Positions 53,050 to 63,690 of a DNA stretch of 64,000 nt are shown in pieces. The DNA is taken from the NCBI RefSeq assembly GCF_000283155.1, contig NW_004454177.1, positions 8,630,674 to 8,694,673 of the forward strand, given 5' to 3'. How positions within the stretch are numbered: the first letter of the stretch is position 1; each line of letters starts with the position of its first letter. The stretch is from Ceratotherium simum simum. Its lineage: Eukaryota; Chordata; Mammalia; Perissodactyla; Rhinocerotidae. The notes under the pieces are model-generated. The model ran no database searches, had not been told where the DNA came from, and was given only the letters and a program-made list of their open reading frames with translations. The position numbers were made by a program, and so were the translations under genes.

Positions 53050-54160
53050 GAGAGCTAGAGAAAAAAAGTAGTTGAGAGAAGTGTTTATCCCAATCCTTCC
53101 TTACCCACGGAAATAAGTGCTCTATAAATGCTCTAAACACTAAGCTTTCCAAATAGACTTACTTAATAAGGTGCCTTGATCAAAGGAAGACATTGAAGCA
53201 GAGCTGCCCATTTCCTCTAATCCTCTACTCTTGGTCTCAAGGCAATGTACTCTATTTGGGTGTCCTTTCTTGGCACAAATGTGGCTGCAACAGATATGAC
53301 TGTCAAGGGAGAAATGGACAAGTGGTGGTGGCTCTTAGGCATCATGTGAACAAGCAGGATGTGTATTGGAGCAGCCCCATGCTGTGACTAGCTTCAGTCT
53401 CCTAATGTTTTCCATTTTTTCCTACATCAAGTTGAGAGCTTTTTCTCAAAGTTCACCTCCTCTAAGATTGCTGGCTCAAAATTGGAGCTTAACTCTCATT
53501 GAGTTGTTCACACACACTTTAGAAACAGAGGCCAACTTGGTTAGTGAAAATTATTTTAGTAACACGAGAAGTTAAATAATTTCTGGTCTGAAGACTGTAG
53601 TTATCAAAGTGCTTACTCTAATTAAAATTTGACCATTGTCTTCTTTCCCCATCTCCCAATAATCACAAGCAGAACTTTGAAAAATCTCCTATACACAAGC
53701 CTACTTCTCCACCCCCACCTCCTGCTCTACCCACCACCAATTCTCCTCTCTGCAAAAATACCATGCTGCTTCCCAGAGACATGTATTTGCATGTGCAGTT
53801 AACCCCACCCAGATGTCCTTCCTTCTTCCTCTACCCTTACGCGGTCTCCCCAACTAGGTTGTTCTGTGAATGCAGCGACCATGTTACACTTCTCTCCACT
53901 TACAGGAACTGGTGTTGTGTATTTGAGGAGTTGAGGATTGTGACTCAAAGAGGATTCCTGCTCACCTCCTGAGTATATGCAGTAAGAGGGAGAGAGCATC
54001 TTCTCCACTGACATAAAGTCATGTGTATTACTTCTTTCTCCCACTAATTTTTTCTAGTTAAAGACCACTGAGTACAGCATAGCTCCATCCTCTTCAGATC
54101 TCCCATAGCCCTTCTCATCCATAGCTCAGGTATAATGCCTCCCCCATGATATTCATTGCA
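53050..54160. other. No recognised feature
   Basis: Single-copy-looking DNA with a C-rich patch near 53715. No repeat or exon identified. Confidence 0.4.
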
Positions 54161-54164
54161 ATTA

Positions 54165-54350
54165 GTAACAAGAATAATGAGAGTTTACTATGTGTAGGCA
54201 CTGTACAGGGGCTTTACATGCTTTATCTCATTTAATCCTCACAACAACCCTAAAAGGAGGGCATTACCACTATCCCCACTTTACATAGGAGAAGGTTAAT
54301 GCTTAGGGAATTTAGGTGACTTGACTTACTCACAAGACCAAAAAATTTTC
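54165..54350 (-). mobile_element. MIR SINE, antisense
   Basis: 'gagtttactatgtgtaggca', 'gctttacatgctttatctca', 'tttaatcctcacaacaaccc' and 'gaatttaggtgacttgactt' follow the antisense MIR. Confidence 0.75.
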
Positions 54351-54549
54351 AGGGCAGAGACCAGAATACGACTTTGCATCCTCCCTAGTATATAGGAACA
54401 TTCAATAAATTATGTCCAGAAGATTTTTAAAGGAATCATCAAACCAACCAGTGCTTGGCCATAGTAGGAAAAGGCAGCAGAGTCTAAAGATAATTAATCT
54501 TTAGGTCCAAACTTCTGAGTCCTGGGGAAATAGGAAGGACAGGGGTGAT

Positions 54550-54605
54550 AGGTAGAGTGTGTTTGTGTGTGTGTGCATGTGCTTGCATGTGTGTGCATGT
54601 GTGCA
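54550..54605. repeat. TG-rich imperfect microsatellite
   Basis: GTGTGT, GTGCATGT and TGCATGTG units. Also locally alternating purine-pyrimidine. Confidence 0.9.
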
Positions 54606-54779
54606 CTTGGAACCATATATGAGGAGCTGGGGAAGGAACCAAGGAAATCTGATCAGGCCCAGGGTCTTACTTCTGAATTTATCCGTGAAGCAATGGTAAG
54701 TTCTATGAGCCTGTAAAGGCTGTCACTTAGCAAAGAAGGCTGTGGTAAATCCAGGTCTGAATAGCAACCAGCAGTCGCA

Positions 54780-54890
54780 GGAGCTCGCTAAGTGTCAGGG
54801 CTTAGTCTCACACTTCACAGATGAGGATGTTGAGGTTCAAAGAGACCATAGGCTGGTTACAGTGCTGAGGAGTGGCAGACCAGGGCTGAC
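54780..54890 (-). mobile_element. MIR fragment, antisense
   Basis: 'cttcacagatgaggatgttg', 'aggttcaaagagaccatagg' and 'ggagtggcagaccagggctg' match the antisense core to tRNA-side half. Confidence 0.6.
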
Positions 54891-55275
54891 ATACCTATTT
54901 TCAGAAACATGGTTCCTGTATACTTTCCTTTGACCACAATCGCTTCCTTGGCTGATGAATTAAACTGGTAACCTGACTTGGGATGGCAGGCTCCAGAAAG
55001 ATCTGAGCTAACCTCATTCTTTCTTGTTCAGTGGGGCTGCTATACCTCAATCAGGCAAGGAGAGTTCTAATCTGAGCAGTTAAAGGTCTCTGACATGGTT
55101 ATTTATGGCAGGTTGAGTAAATTGGGATTTACTGAGTTTGTAGGAGCCTTGAATCTCATGTCTTCTGTGTGAGGACTGATATCTATTTCTGAGGTTTACT
55201 TTTTGAAGGTGTCCTCTCCAAGGAGTGTGGGGTGTTTTAATACTCCAGGTATATGTTTGAGTGTGCACATAATTG
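54891..55275. other. No recognised feature
   Basis: No repeat, exon or RNA gene seen. Confidence 0.4.
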
Positions 55276-55279
55276 AAAA

Positions 55280-55425
55280 GTCTGCTCCTCGGTTTCCTAA
55301 TCTGTAAAATGGAGATAATAATATTTGCCCTGATTATTCCATAGGATAGTAGTGAGAATCTAATGTAGTGATACATGGGAAAGCGCTGTGTACATGTAAA
55401 GTGCTCTACACACCATAGCGGTATG
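55280..55425 (+). mobile_element. MIR SINE, sense, 3' two-thirds
   Basis: 'tcggtttcctaatctgtaaa', 'atggagataataatatttgc', 'gtagtgagaatctaatgtag' and 'gtacatgtaaagtgctctac' follow the sense MIR. Confidence 0.78.
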
Positions 55426-56610
55426 AATTAATTGGACTTAGAGTAGTGATTTTATGGCTTGGGCTCAAAATTGTCTTTCTATATGACAAAACTAAAAATT
55501 AAATTAAAACATGGTCTCTGTGAGGTTTCACAAAACTTGTCACCCACTTTTTCAGGATAGTGGAATAAAGGGAACTATGATGCTTGGCCAAGGCCTGGGG
55601 TGCTGGGTCAACTACTTGCTAGTTGTTGTCAAGAGTGTGTGTAGGGTTAGCAGTGTCATGTAGGTCTTTGCAGTCTTAGTGTGTCTTGAGTGGATGAGCA
55701 GAAGAAAGAGGGGTATTTGTTGGTATCATTTGTCAATAGCCTGATAGATAGATTCGAAACTTTGATATCACATTGCCTCTCTTCCCTCCACAACCCATGC
55801 CCAGTTACTACTAGTAATGAAGTAAGTAGAATAATGCCCTTCTCATTCCATAGCAGAGCTTGTTTCTCACTTTTGATGAAGAGCATGATTCTTTCAGAGG
55901 CTGATCTAAGACTGAGATATGAGCTCCCTAGCCTATCTTCCCACGTAGAGTGCGAGCCTCTTGCTTTGAGCAAACACTCTAGCTACGGAGACTGCCCCTG
56001 CTCCCTGCACGTTCTTGTGCTGTCAGCCCATGGCACTTGTTGTTCTGAGGGCTTGGGCAAATGTGCAGGTTCTCTTTCTTCTCTCATCTCCCCCTTCTCC
56101 AAAGAAACCTTGCTCTCTCCCCTCCCTCCAGGCAGAAGCACTGCATTCATCTCAATGTCATTTCTTCGAGATGTGAGCTGGAACAAATCTGGAGCAGCTG
56201 CTTCCTTTCTAAGTGTCCTTTAGGGACCCCCTCGGCAGACACTTTGCAGAGTATAATGATGACATTCTAACGAGCATTAATGTACATGTTGTCATTTTTC
56301 TATATTTACTCTTCCCGCAGGAGGCATAGCTCTGAGGAGGGAACACAAAAACCAGGGAGATGGGGAGAAAGTTTTGTGGGCAAACCTCACTGCCAACCCA
56401 CTGGCTGAAGAAAGAAAAGCTTGGAGGGTGAGGATGGGGGAAATGGACCATTCTGGAAGTCAAGAGGATAGAAAAGGGGAGCAAGAATGGGGAGAAGCCT
56501 GGAAGAAGTAGGAGGCAGGGATTTGGGAGGACATAAAGATTCCAAAATTGATTTAGGACTCAAGACTTTATCTTTCCAGGTCAAGAATATTATGTACATT
56601 TTCTTCGGTT
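55426..56610. other. No recognised repeat; a 177-codon frame without domain support
   Basis: A plus-strand frame spans 55690-56223. It is Ser/Leu-rich and contains no signal peptide, domain or repeat pattern that I recognise. A 105-codon frame overlaps it on the minus strand, which suggests chance. No splice or promoter context supports a gene. Confidence 0.4.
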
Positions 56611-56614
56611 CATG

Positions 56615-56800
56615 ACCCTGTGTATTGCATTCATCCATCCATCCATCCATTTGATAGGTACTGACTAAATTCTTCCCCAATGGCAGACATTGTGCTAGGC
56701 ACTGAGAGTGCAAGGGGGTATAAGAAGGACAAGGACCTCTCTTAGAATTTAATTCACTGATGGTGGATAGGTGAGACATATAAAGCGGTATGTTGCGTTA
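56615..56800 (-). mobile_element. L2 3' end, antisense
   Basis: ATCC repeats at about 56632-56650, then 'tgataggtactgactaaatt', 'cagacattgtgctaggcact' and 'gagagtgcaagggggtataa' give the antisense L2 terminus. Confidence 0.58.
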
Positions 56801-56804
56801 AACC

Positions 56805-56980
56805 ACTGACCCCTCCCAACAGCCCCATGAGATAAGTGCTGTTTTCCTCATTCTATAGATGAGGAGAAAAGTTCAGGAAAGTTAAATAAATTCTCATAGA
56901 TTTCAGTGTGTGCACAGTCACGCCAAGATTTCAACCCAGTTCTGTCCAGTGTTCAAAGATCCTTCTTTTTCATAATTTTG
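56805..56980 (-). mobile_element. MIR SINE, antisense, central part
   Basis: 'gccccatgagataagtgctg', 'cctcattctatagatgagga' and 'caagatttcaacccagttct' follow the antisense MIR order, directly joined to the L2. Confidence 0.68.
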
Positions 56981-57325
56981 CAGCAAACATGGGAGGGGTG
57001 AGGTGGAGACTAAATCCCATTTCTGTGGGTTCTGGGAGCCCTGGGGCACTCTGGGAATGTCTGTAGGGACTGTCAGCCAAAATGCACTGAGCAGCAGAGA
57101 GCAGGGGACTCCTTTTGCTTGGGGTTAGCCTGGGGTATCTACCACCTGAAGTTGGAGACAGGTATATAGGAAGATCTATTGGCTACTCCTAGCCTGACTT
57201 CTCTCCTGATTTTCTCTCTGAGTGGGTTCTGCAAATATCTTTAATGTGTTTTCACTAATGAATGAATTGATTCATGATTAATTGTACATTTATATATTTC
57301 TTCGCTGTTTGCAAATCTTCCATAT
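56981..57325. other. No recognised feature
   Basis: GC-moderate, then AT-rich. No repeat assigned. Confidence 0.4.
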
Positions 57326-57329
57326 TCAT

Positions 57330-57500
57330 TATCATTGTGATGTCGGTAGAGGAAGCGCAATTACCTCCATGGACACATGAGGAAATAGGGGCTCAGAGAT
57401 GTCAACTTGCTGAAGACCAGCCAGCCAGGAAGCAGCAAAGCCAGAACTCCCACACCAGGTCTCCTGACCCAAGTGTCCCGTTCTTCCCAAAGCCTCACAG
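57330..57500 (-). mobile_element. MIR SINE, antisense
   Basis: 'tggacacatgaggaaatagg', 'ggctcagagatgtcaacttg', 'gcagcaaagccagaactccc' and 'aggtctcctgacccaagtgt' give the antisense core and tRNA side. Confidence 0.65.
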
Positions 57501-57514
57501 CCTCCATGGACTGT

Positions 57515-57610
57515 GAAAGCTGGACGGGTTGTAGAGGTCCCCCTCCTCATTTTACAGATGAGGACCCTGGAGAGGTTTAATTACTAGCCCAAGGTCACCA
57601 GCTGGCCTAT
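57515..57610 (-). mobile_element. L3/MIR-like fragment, antisense
   Basis: 'ggttgtagaggtccccctcc', 'tcattttacagatgaggacc' and 'gcccaaggtcaccagctggc' fit the CR1/L3-type antisense pattern. Confidence 0.55.
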
Positions 57611-57955
57611 ATCAATATTCTTTTCCCATCAAGGAGCCACCCCAAATTGAGCTTGGATAGGCCTGTGCTAAATGCCACTGTCTCTAAGAAGGTCTCTGTC
57701 TCTAAGAAGCCGATCAGAAGGAGCATGAAACCCTTGAAAATCATCTCAAGGTCGAACACAAGCAAATGTGTCAGTGGGTGGTGTAGATCCCTGGGAAAGA
57801 AAGAAAAGTCAAAGCAGGGTCTCTGTGGGGTGTTAGTCCCACAGCTCTCAGGATGCTGAACCTTCACAAGGGCATGGAGAGAGGGGGGTTGCTTGAATGA
57901 GCAAAAGGGAAGATCCCTTCCTTTCCCTTACACGAAGGATAAGGTCAAACTTTGT
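57611..57955. other. No recognised feature
   Basis: Contains a short direct repeat, TCTCTAAGAAG, at about 57681 and 57699. No gene. Confidence 0.4.
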
Positions 57956-57959
57956 CCTC

Positions 57960-58420
57960 TCCTGCCCATAGATCTTATCTGGGTGGGATTGTATCAAATA
58001 AATAATGTATCAGAAGATTCCTCCCCTGTTACATTAGCCCCATCAGGAGCGAGAGCACAGCCCCGGCGTGTGATAAGTGGTAATAAATGGCAGTGCTTGT
58101 CGGTGGAAATTTTTCTGGCAAATTTCCGAACCAGATTAAAAAGTAAATTAGATTTCTTCTGAAGAGTTATTTTCAAGGGTTTTTATCCACTGACGTGTGT
58201 ATGCAAGATTGCAGCTTTGCCAAGGGGGAGAGAACAAAGCTGGAAAAAAATAATAAAATAAAATAAAATAAAAATCAGCACGCAATTATCCGTCTGAACA
58301 AGGCTATCATTGGGAAGGCACCTAATCAGAGATGTCTCAAATTTGCTTAAAATACAACGTGCAATATAAAATGTATTTATAATGTGCCTCCTGTGCTCCA
58401 ATAAAATTGTTACCAGGACC
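57960..58420. promoter_or_regulatory. Long candidate conserved non-coding element
   Basis: About 460 bp without interspersed repeats apart from an AAATA microsatellite at 58244-58274. Motif-dense: TAGATCTTATCTGG and TGTGATAAGTGG (GATA), ATCAAATAAATAATG, TTTTTATCCACTGACG, TAAATTAGATTTC, and CAATATAAAATGTATTTATAATG. CpG is retained in AT-rich context (gagcgag, cccggcgtg, ttgtcgg, ttccgaac, gacgtg, cacgc, atccgtc, caacgtg). Among the best enhancer candidates here. Conservation unverified. Confidence 0.4.
58244..58274. repeat. A-rich (AAATA)n microsatellite
   Basis: Four to five AAATA units after an A run, inside the candidate conserved block. Confidence 0.9.
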
Positions 58421-58559
58421 AGACAATTGCAGGAGGCAGGGGTTGTAAAATGAAATGGGTAGAATCAAATCAGTTATTAATAATAGCTGAACATACTACA
58501 GCTTTGAGGGAGGTGTGTATTGTTTGGTTGGTTTTTCCTTTGCTTGGTCAAGTCTCTTA

Positions 58560-58990
58560 AGTCATGTGTGTGTCAAATGCCAACGACTCTGGCTCTCTTC
58601 CTCTGCATCTGCTCCGCCCTCGGCAGGCTCTCCTCCTCTCTCTTTGCACTATTCCCACTGTCTCTTGACTGGTCTCCCTCCCTCCCATCTCGCCAACCTC
58701 TTCCAGGTCACCTTTCATATTGAACTCAGAGTGACCTTCTATTAAGCAAAACTGACTGTGCCATCCCCCTCCTTCAAAATCTTCTGAAACGCCTCATTGT
58801 CTGTAAAATATAGTCTAAACTCCTTAGCGAGCCATGTAAGAACCTTCATTATCTGACCCCAACTGGCTTTCCAGCCTCGTTTTGTGCCCCTCACCTCCCT
58901 GCACTCTATGCTTTCAGAAAGACAGGAACACAACAAATCTTTTCTAGGTCTCCCATTGGTCCCAACCACCCAGTAAATAACCAGTAAGTG
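58560..58990 (+). mobile_element. L2 3' third, sense
   Basis: 'ttgactggtctccctccctc' near 58665, 'gagtgaccttctattaagca' near 58728, 'ccctccttcaaaatcttctg' near 58767 and 'cattatctgaccccaactgg' near 58847 follow L2 in order. The 3' terminus is lost. Confidence 0.65.
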
Positions 58991-60660
58991 AATGAATGGG
59001 ATATAGTCTCTGAGGGGTGCCTCCAAGAAAGAGGTAATAGTGAGGGCAGATTTAAGGAGAATTTAGGCATCTGGAGACTAAGGAATTACAATGGCCATCC
59101 TCCATCACCTCGAAAGCCAACGTTTTCATTTAAAAGGGTATTCTCTTTCTTAAAAGCTATTAACAAAAGGCCAATCAACTAGGTTCACTCTACACACCTA
59201 CTGAAAAAAGCAGTGTATTGGTTAATTTCCAATTTTCATTAGGAGTCATGATTCTTTCCTAACTTGGATTAGGGGTTATTCAAGACTTGGTTTTTTTTTT
59301 CTCTCATCTTGTTCACACTCACCTATTGGCGATTTCAGTGCTTAGAAGCAGAAGCAAGAGAGTTATACTCATTATACTTTCAGTGAAGGAAAGGATGGGG
59401 TAGAGGGTGAAGGTTTTGGCTCTAGGCTAAAATGAGCCATGTGGATTTAAATTTGCCAGCCCCCTCCCCAACAGATCCCATTACCCCTGCTAGAAAAAAA
59501 ACAAAAAGTTGCCTTTATTTGTCTTCCAGAAAGATGGGAGACTCTGTAGAACTTGCTAAGTTTTCCCTGCCTTCTCTGCACACACGTCATTCACCTCTCC
59601 CTCCCACTAGAACTTTCCAGCCTGAGAGTCGTTAGGGAAAATCTTTTAAGAGCAATACCCCACCCCTTGCCCAAATGAATGTATACTTTTCCTCCATCTT
59701 AAAAGATTAGAAAAGAAAGAGGAGTATTGGAATCTGGTGAAGGTGACGGGTGGCAAGAGAGAGGGCATCAGGGAGAAGACACAAGGGACTAGGGCTGAAT
59801 CACGCAAATTAAGTGGGCCTTGGAATTAACTGAAGAGCCGCTTGTTTTAGTCCAGCCCCCAACAGCCTCCCTTGGGAAGCCAAGAGAAGGTGCAGAGAGG
59901 CCTCCGGGCTCTTCCTTCCCTAACGTTATTTACTTTGACCTCGAGTAGCGTAGATCCATGTACTATCACACTCAGAGAAGCCAGTCTCTGATTGCTCAGC
60001 ATTCGGTGAGTATGGCAGGGGGAAGATGTTCCAACCCTCTTCAGAGAACAGCAAGAGGCAGGTGAGTCCTGCCCCCAGAGCACTTGCTGGATAACCCCCG
60101 TTGCAACGTACCCGTGACCCTGTCTGGGGCATGTGAACCTGGACTGCCAGGTCAGTACAGCTGCAGTGTCTGCTTGAAATTGGATGAGAGGAGGTACTTT
60201 GGAAGAGTTTGTGGGGTTCAACCCAGGGAAGAGACAAAAAGCAGCTGGGTCCGGTTCAATCCAGCTGCGTCTTGAGTCTGTCCCACAAAGACTCCAGCCA
60301 ATAATTTTCCAGTGGAGTCTATCCAAACAGATCTAGCTGGAGTGGGTGATGAAAGGAAAGAAGGAGCAGGATCCTCCTTTATGTTGAAAGTGACGACTGT
60401 TTACACAAGTCAACCCACAATGGGACCTGCCATGTTTGAGCTGGAAAGAAGCCATACTTCCTCTGCACAGTGGCCTTGCAGACACTCCACTTCACAGATG
60501 CTGCAGACGTGGGTAGGCCCCGTGTGGACCTAACCCCAGTGCCTTGTGAGGATGCAGGGGTAGGAAGCAGCAGGCCCCAGGGGCCTGGGACGGTGTGCTG
60601 AGAAATTCCCGGAGATTCTCTGGAACCCATTTCCTCTGTCCCCTTTCAACAACCAACCCT
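58991..60660. other. No firm feature; a 159-codon minus-strand frame without support
   Basis: The frame at 59847-60326 overlaps a 103-codon frame in another phase and has no recognised domain. A nuclear 'vs' pseudogene origin is not evident. Sequence is mostly single-copy-looking, with a short T run at 59291. No repeats identified with confidence. Confidence 0.4.
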
Positions 60661-60664
60661 GCTT

Positions 60665-60860
60665 TCTTTAACCACTTCCCTTTTGTTCTCCTCTTTTTAC
60701 TTTCTACTTTCCCTTTGTGATTTTTTCTTTCCTTTCTTCCTGTCCCTTCCCTCTCTGTTCCCTAATGGCGTTCTCTTCTTCCCTCGCCCCTTTTCTCTTC
60801 CTTCCCTCTTCCTCTTCCTCTCCTTTGTCTTCACCCTTTCTCCTCCTCACTCTCTTCCCT
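60665..60860. repeat. Polypyrimidine-rich tract
   Basis: About 195 bp almost entirely C/T with TTTCC, CTTCC and CTCC units. It may represent simple-sequence expansion next to the antisense L2. Confidence 0.75.
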
Positions 60861-60879
60861 TCCATCCTGTCACTCCATA

Positions 60880-61390
60880 AACAATTGTTAAACACCACGT
60901 GTTCCAGATCCACAGCTCAAGTGCCAGGGTACAAAGATGAACAAGAGACAGATCCCACCTCCGATGAGCTCCATCTAGCGCGGAAGACAGGGAAGGAAGC
61001 AAATGGTCCTGGAAGAGTGCCATCAAGGGAGGGATGTGCAGGATCCCAGTATTGTCCAGAGGAAGGAAAGACTAATTCTGCCTCAGGGACTCAGGAAAGG
61101 CTTCCTAGAGGAGATGACACTTGAAGGATGCTTGGTAGTTTCTAAGACAAGAAAGAGCTGAAAGGCCTTCCCTCAGAAGGAACCCCATGGGCAAACACAT
61201 GAAGATGCACCACCTAGTGTCTTGTTTGTGGCAGGCCAGTGTGGCCAGACCATAGATGTGTGGAAATAGGGCAAGAGCTGATCCCACCCCACTGTACAGG
61301 GCTTGTGCCTAGGCTGAGGAGCTTGGATTTTCTCATGCAGGCTGTGGGATTTTTGGAAGGTTTTCAAGAAGGGAAAGGACAAGATGGTTT
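60880..61390 (-). mobile_element. L2 3' region, antisense
   Basis: 'tacaaagatgaacaagagac', 'ggaaaggcttcctagaggag', 'aggatgcttggtagtttcta', 'catagatgtgtggaaatagg', 'gcttggattttctcatgcag' and 'ggttttcaagaagggaaagg' keep antisense L2 order. Confidence 0.65.
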
Positions 61391-62025
61391 CCTCTTTCTT
61401 CTTCTTTGCTTCAATGGCTTCCATGTCCTCCTTCCTTCTCTTTTTCTCCTCCACCTCTTCTCTCACTGAGCCTCCCGTTGCCCCCACCACTGTTTCGCCC
61501 AGCTGTGCTCCACCCCAGCCGACTTTATCTGGACTTGGGGTTATCTGTGTGCACAGATCCATTTTTAGAGGCAACAGCTTCCTTAGCACAGCAGAACACA
61601 CCTGCCTCTCTCTGCCCTCAGTCTCCCCCTGTCCTTCTTGATGCGTTGTTCTTGCCTCCTTTCCTTGCTCTCCCGTTTCCCTGTCGGTCCCTTTCTGCAC
61701 TGGGTGGAACAGAGGCTCACAATCTCCTGCACAGTGTGGGGACACGGGGCAGAGTCGGGGTGGCCTCTCCAGCACCTGTCAGACTGTTAGACCCACTGAT
61801 TATTAGGAACCCATCTTTCTGTCTGGAGATCTTCATCTTTAAAGGTTGGAAGATTCCTTAGAGACAACATTCCTATTCCTATTCCTCCTCCTACTCCTAC
61901 CAATACCAGCACTAATACTAATACAATACTTAGACCAGTGCAAATACCGAGAGTAGATTTGATACAGTGTCTTTCAGTTTAAAAATATCCTGTGCACTGG
62001 CAATACCTCACTCAAAACTCATAGC
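61391..62025. other. Pyrimidine-rich sequence, no gene
   Basis: C/T-rich at 61380-61490. A CCTATT/CCTACT-type low-complexity run lies at about 61870-61925. The 151- and 200-codon frames here (61406-61861 plus, 61173-61775 minus) are compositional and mutually overlapping. Confidence 0.45.
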
Positions 62026-62029
62026 TGAA

Positions 62030-62290
62030 TCAATAAATATTTGTGGAACACCTATTCTCTACCAGATACTGTGTTAAGTGCTTCACACCTATGCTGTCTC
62101 ATCTAATGCCCACAAGAATCTTGCGAGAAATGCATTCATTATTTTCACTTCATACATGAGCAAACTGAGGCTCAGAGAGGTCAAGTTACTTAACCACAGT
62201 TACACAGAGAGTAGAGGAAGAGCTTGGTTTTAACCCAAGTCCTCTGACTTCAAGTCCAGGACTGTCTCCACCATGCCTACAATAATGGGT
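62030..62290 (-). mobile_element. MIR SINE, antisense, nearly full length
   Basis: 'aatatttgtggaacacctat', 'gttaagtgcttcacacctat', 'gcaaactgaggctcagagag', 'gtcaagttacttaaccacag', 'ggttttaacccaagtcctct' and 'gtctccaccatgcctac' cover the element. Confidence 0.83.
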
Positions 62291-63250
62291 ATTTCACTAT
62301 CCACATTCTACAGATGACAGAAACTACATTCCTAGAGGTGAAAGTCTAACTGTAAGTCTCTCACGATACAGATAAATAAAGTGGGTCCAAGGGGCTTTTC
62401 GAGGTGAATTATAAAGCTAACACTCAAATAATGTCCCTCAAGAATACTATGACTTTTTCTTTCTCTCATTGGTTGCATGGTCGTCTGCTCCTGCCTCTGA
62501 CCACCCTGCCATCCCAAATCAGCATCAAGAGACAGACAGACCTGAGGGTGGGAGTCTAGGTCGTTGGGGCAGTGTAGTGGGGAAGGGGCCTTTGGGTCCA
62601 TCTGTCACTGTGACAGCCCCATATGTCTCCTGATCAGAAAGCTCTTGCCTCCCCCAGAGCAGCTCATTATTCCTCCTAATGTTGTTGCCTGAGGAGCTGG
62701 AGCCTGGCCTCTCACGCTGGTGTGTGACGACGTGGTGGAACGGCAGCATCCAAGCGCGGCCCCCAGCTCCCCCAGGCACTTCGGCGCTGGGGGGACACAG
62801 GCTGTGGACTGGCTGGTCATTGTTCTGAGAGGAGCATTGATCCATCCCTGAGCAGGTGCCGCTGCAGGGGCAGGCTGCCTGCCTGGCTGGCTTGTTAGTA
62901 GGACTCGCTCAGAAAACTCAGCTTGCGAGTGTTTCCATGTGTGTGAGTAAAGATGGCACCACACATGGGAAGAACCAGCACAGACTGAGGACAATTCTGG
63001 GCTTGGACCAGCACTTCTACGGGCTGGGGGCATAGAGAGCAGTCTGAGAAGCAGACTCTGCCATCCAGGAGTTTACAGTTGATGTGGGAAATGAGGAGGG
63101 ACATGGTGGTGGGAGTGGGTAGGGGAGGACTAACTGTATCCATGATTCAGAGCTTTGCTTACAGGGGGATTGGGAAGGATAAGGACTGTTTATTTAAGAA
63201 AACGCAGCGTTTTCCCGACAGTATGGTGTAGTTGGAAGAACTTGGGAGGC
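62291..63250. other. Mostly unassigned, with a small CpG cluster
   Basis: Eight CpGs fall within 62715-62786, the densest in the window but far below a CpG island. Frames of 106-142 codons on the minus strand at 62525-63033 have no recognised domain. Confidence 0.4.
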
Positions 63251-63254
63251 GGTG

Positions 63255-63483
63255 TGTTATGGCTAAAAACACAGCTTCTGATGTCAGACCTGGCTGTGTG
63301 GCCCTGGGCAAGCGAAGTGACCTCTCTGAACCTCATTTTCGTCACCTGTAAAGTAGAGATGATAATAACACCTATCCCAAAGTGTTGTTGGGAGGATGAA
63401 ATGAGATAAAGCAAACCAAGGACTTCAGCCCACGCTTGGCACGTTGCAAGGCTCAGAGAGCGATCGCCAGCTATTACGGATGT
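63255..63483 (+). mobile_element. MIR SINE, sense, first of a tandem pair
   Basis: 'gtgttatggctaaaaacaca', 'gtgtggccctgggcaagcga', 'gtcacctgtaaagtagagat', 'ttgttgggaggatgaaatga' and 'cacgcttggcacgttgcaag' follow MIR from head to tail. Confidence 0.8.
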
Positions 63484-63690
63484 TGGAATTAGAGGACCTG
63501 CTTCATATTCCAGCTCTGTTCTTCTCCATGCGTCACCTGGGACAAGTGGCGTACTTTCTCTGAGTCTCGTCTGTAAGAGGGGACGATTGCATCTACCTAA
63601 GAAGGTTATTGTAAGCACCACATGAGATAAACTGTGTAAATTACCTGGCATGTAATGGGAGCTCAATAAATGGTAGCCCCCGTTACATGT
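63484..63690 (+). mobile_element. MIR SINE, sense, second of a tandem pair
   Basis: 'cagctctgttcttctccatg', 'cacctgggacaagtggcgta', 'taagaaggttattgtaagca' and 'gtaatgggagctcaataaat' form a second MIR starting where the first ends. Confidence 0.75.

Noticed and set aside
55690..56223. 177-codon plus-strand open frame
   Set aside because: No domain, signal peptide or splice context. A 105-codon frame overlaps on the other strand. A frame of this length is expected by chance in 64 kb.
59847..60326. 159-codon minus-strand open frame
   Set aside because: Overlapped by another long frame in a different phase. No recognised domain, no promoter or splice evidence.
61173..61775. 200-codon minus-strand open frame, longest in the window
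   Set aside because: Overlaps an antisense L2 and a pyrimidine-rich tract. It is Glu/Lys-rich only because of purine bias, and a 151-codon frame lies opposite.
63190..63666. 158-codon minus-strand open frame
   Set aside because: Lies antisense across the tandem MIR pair, with no independent coding sign.
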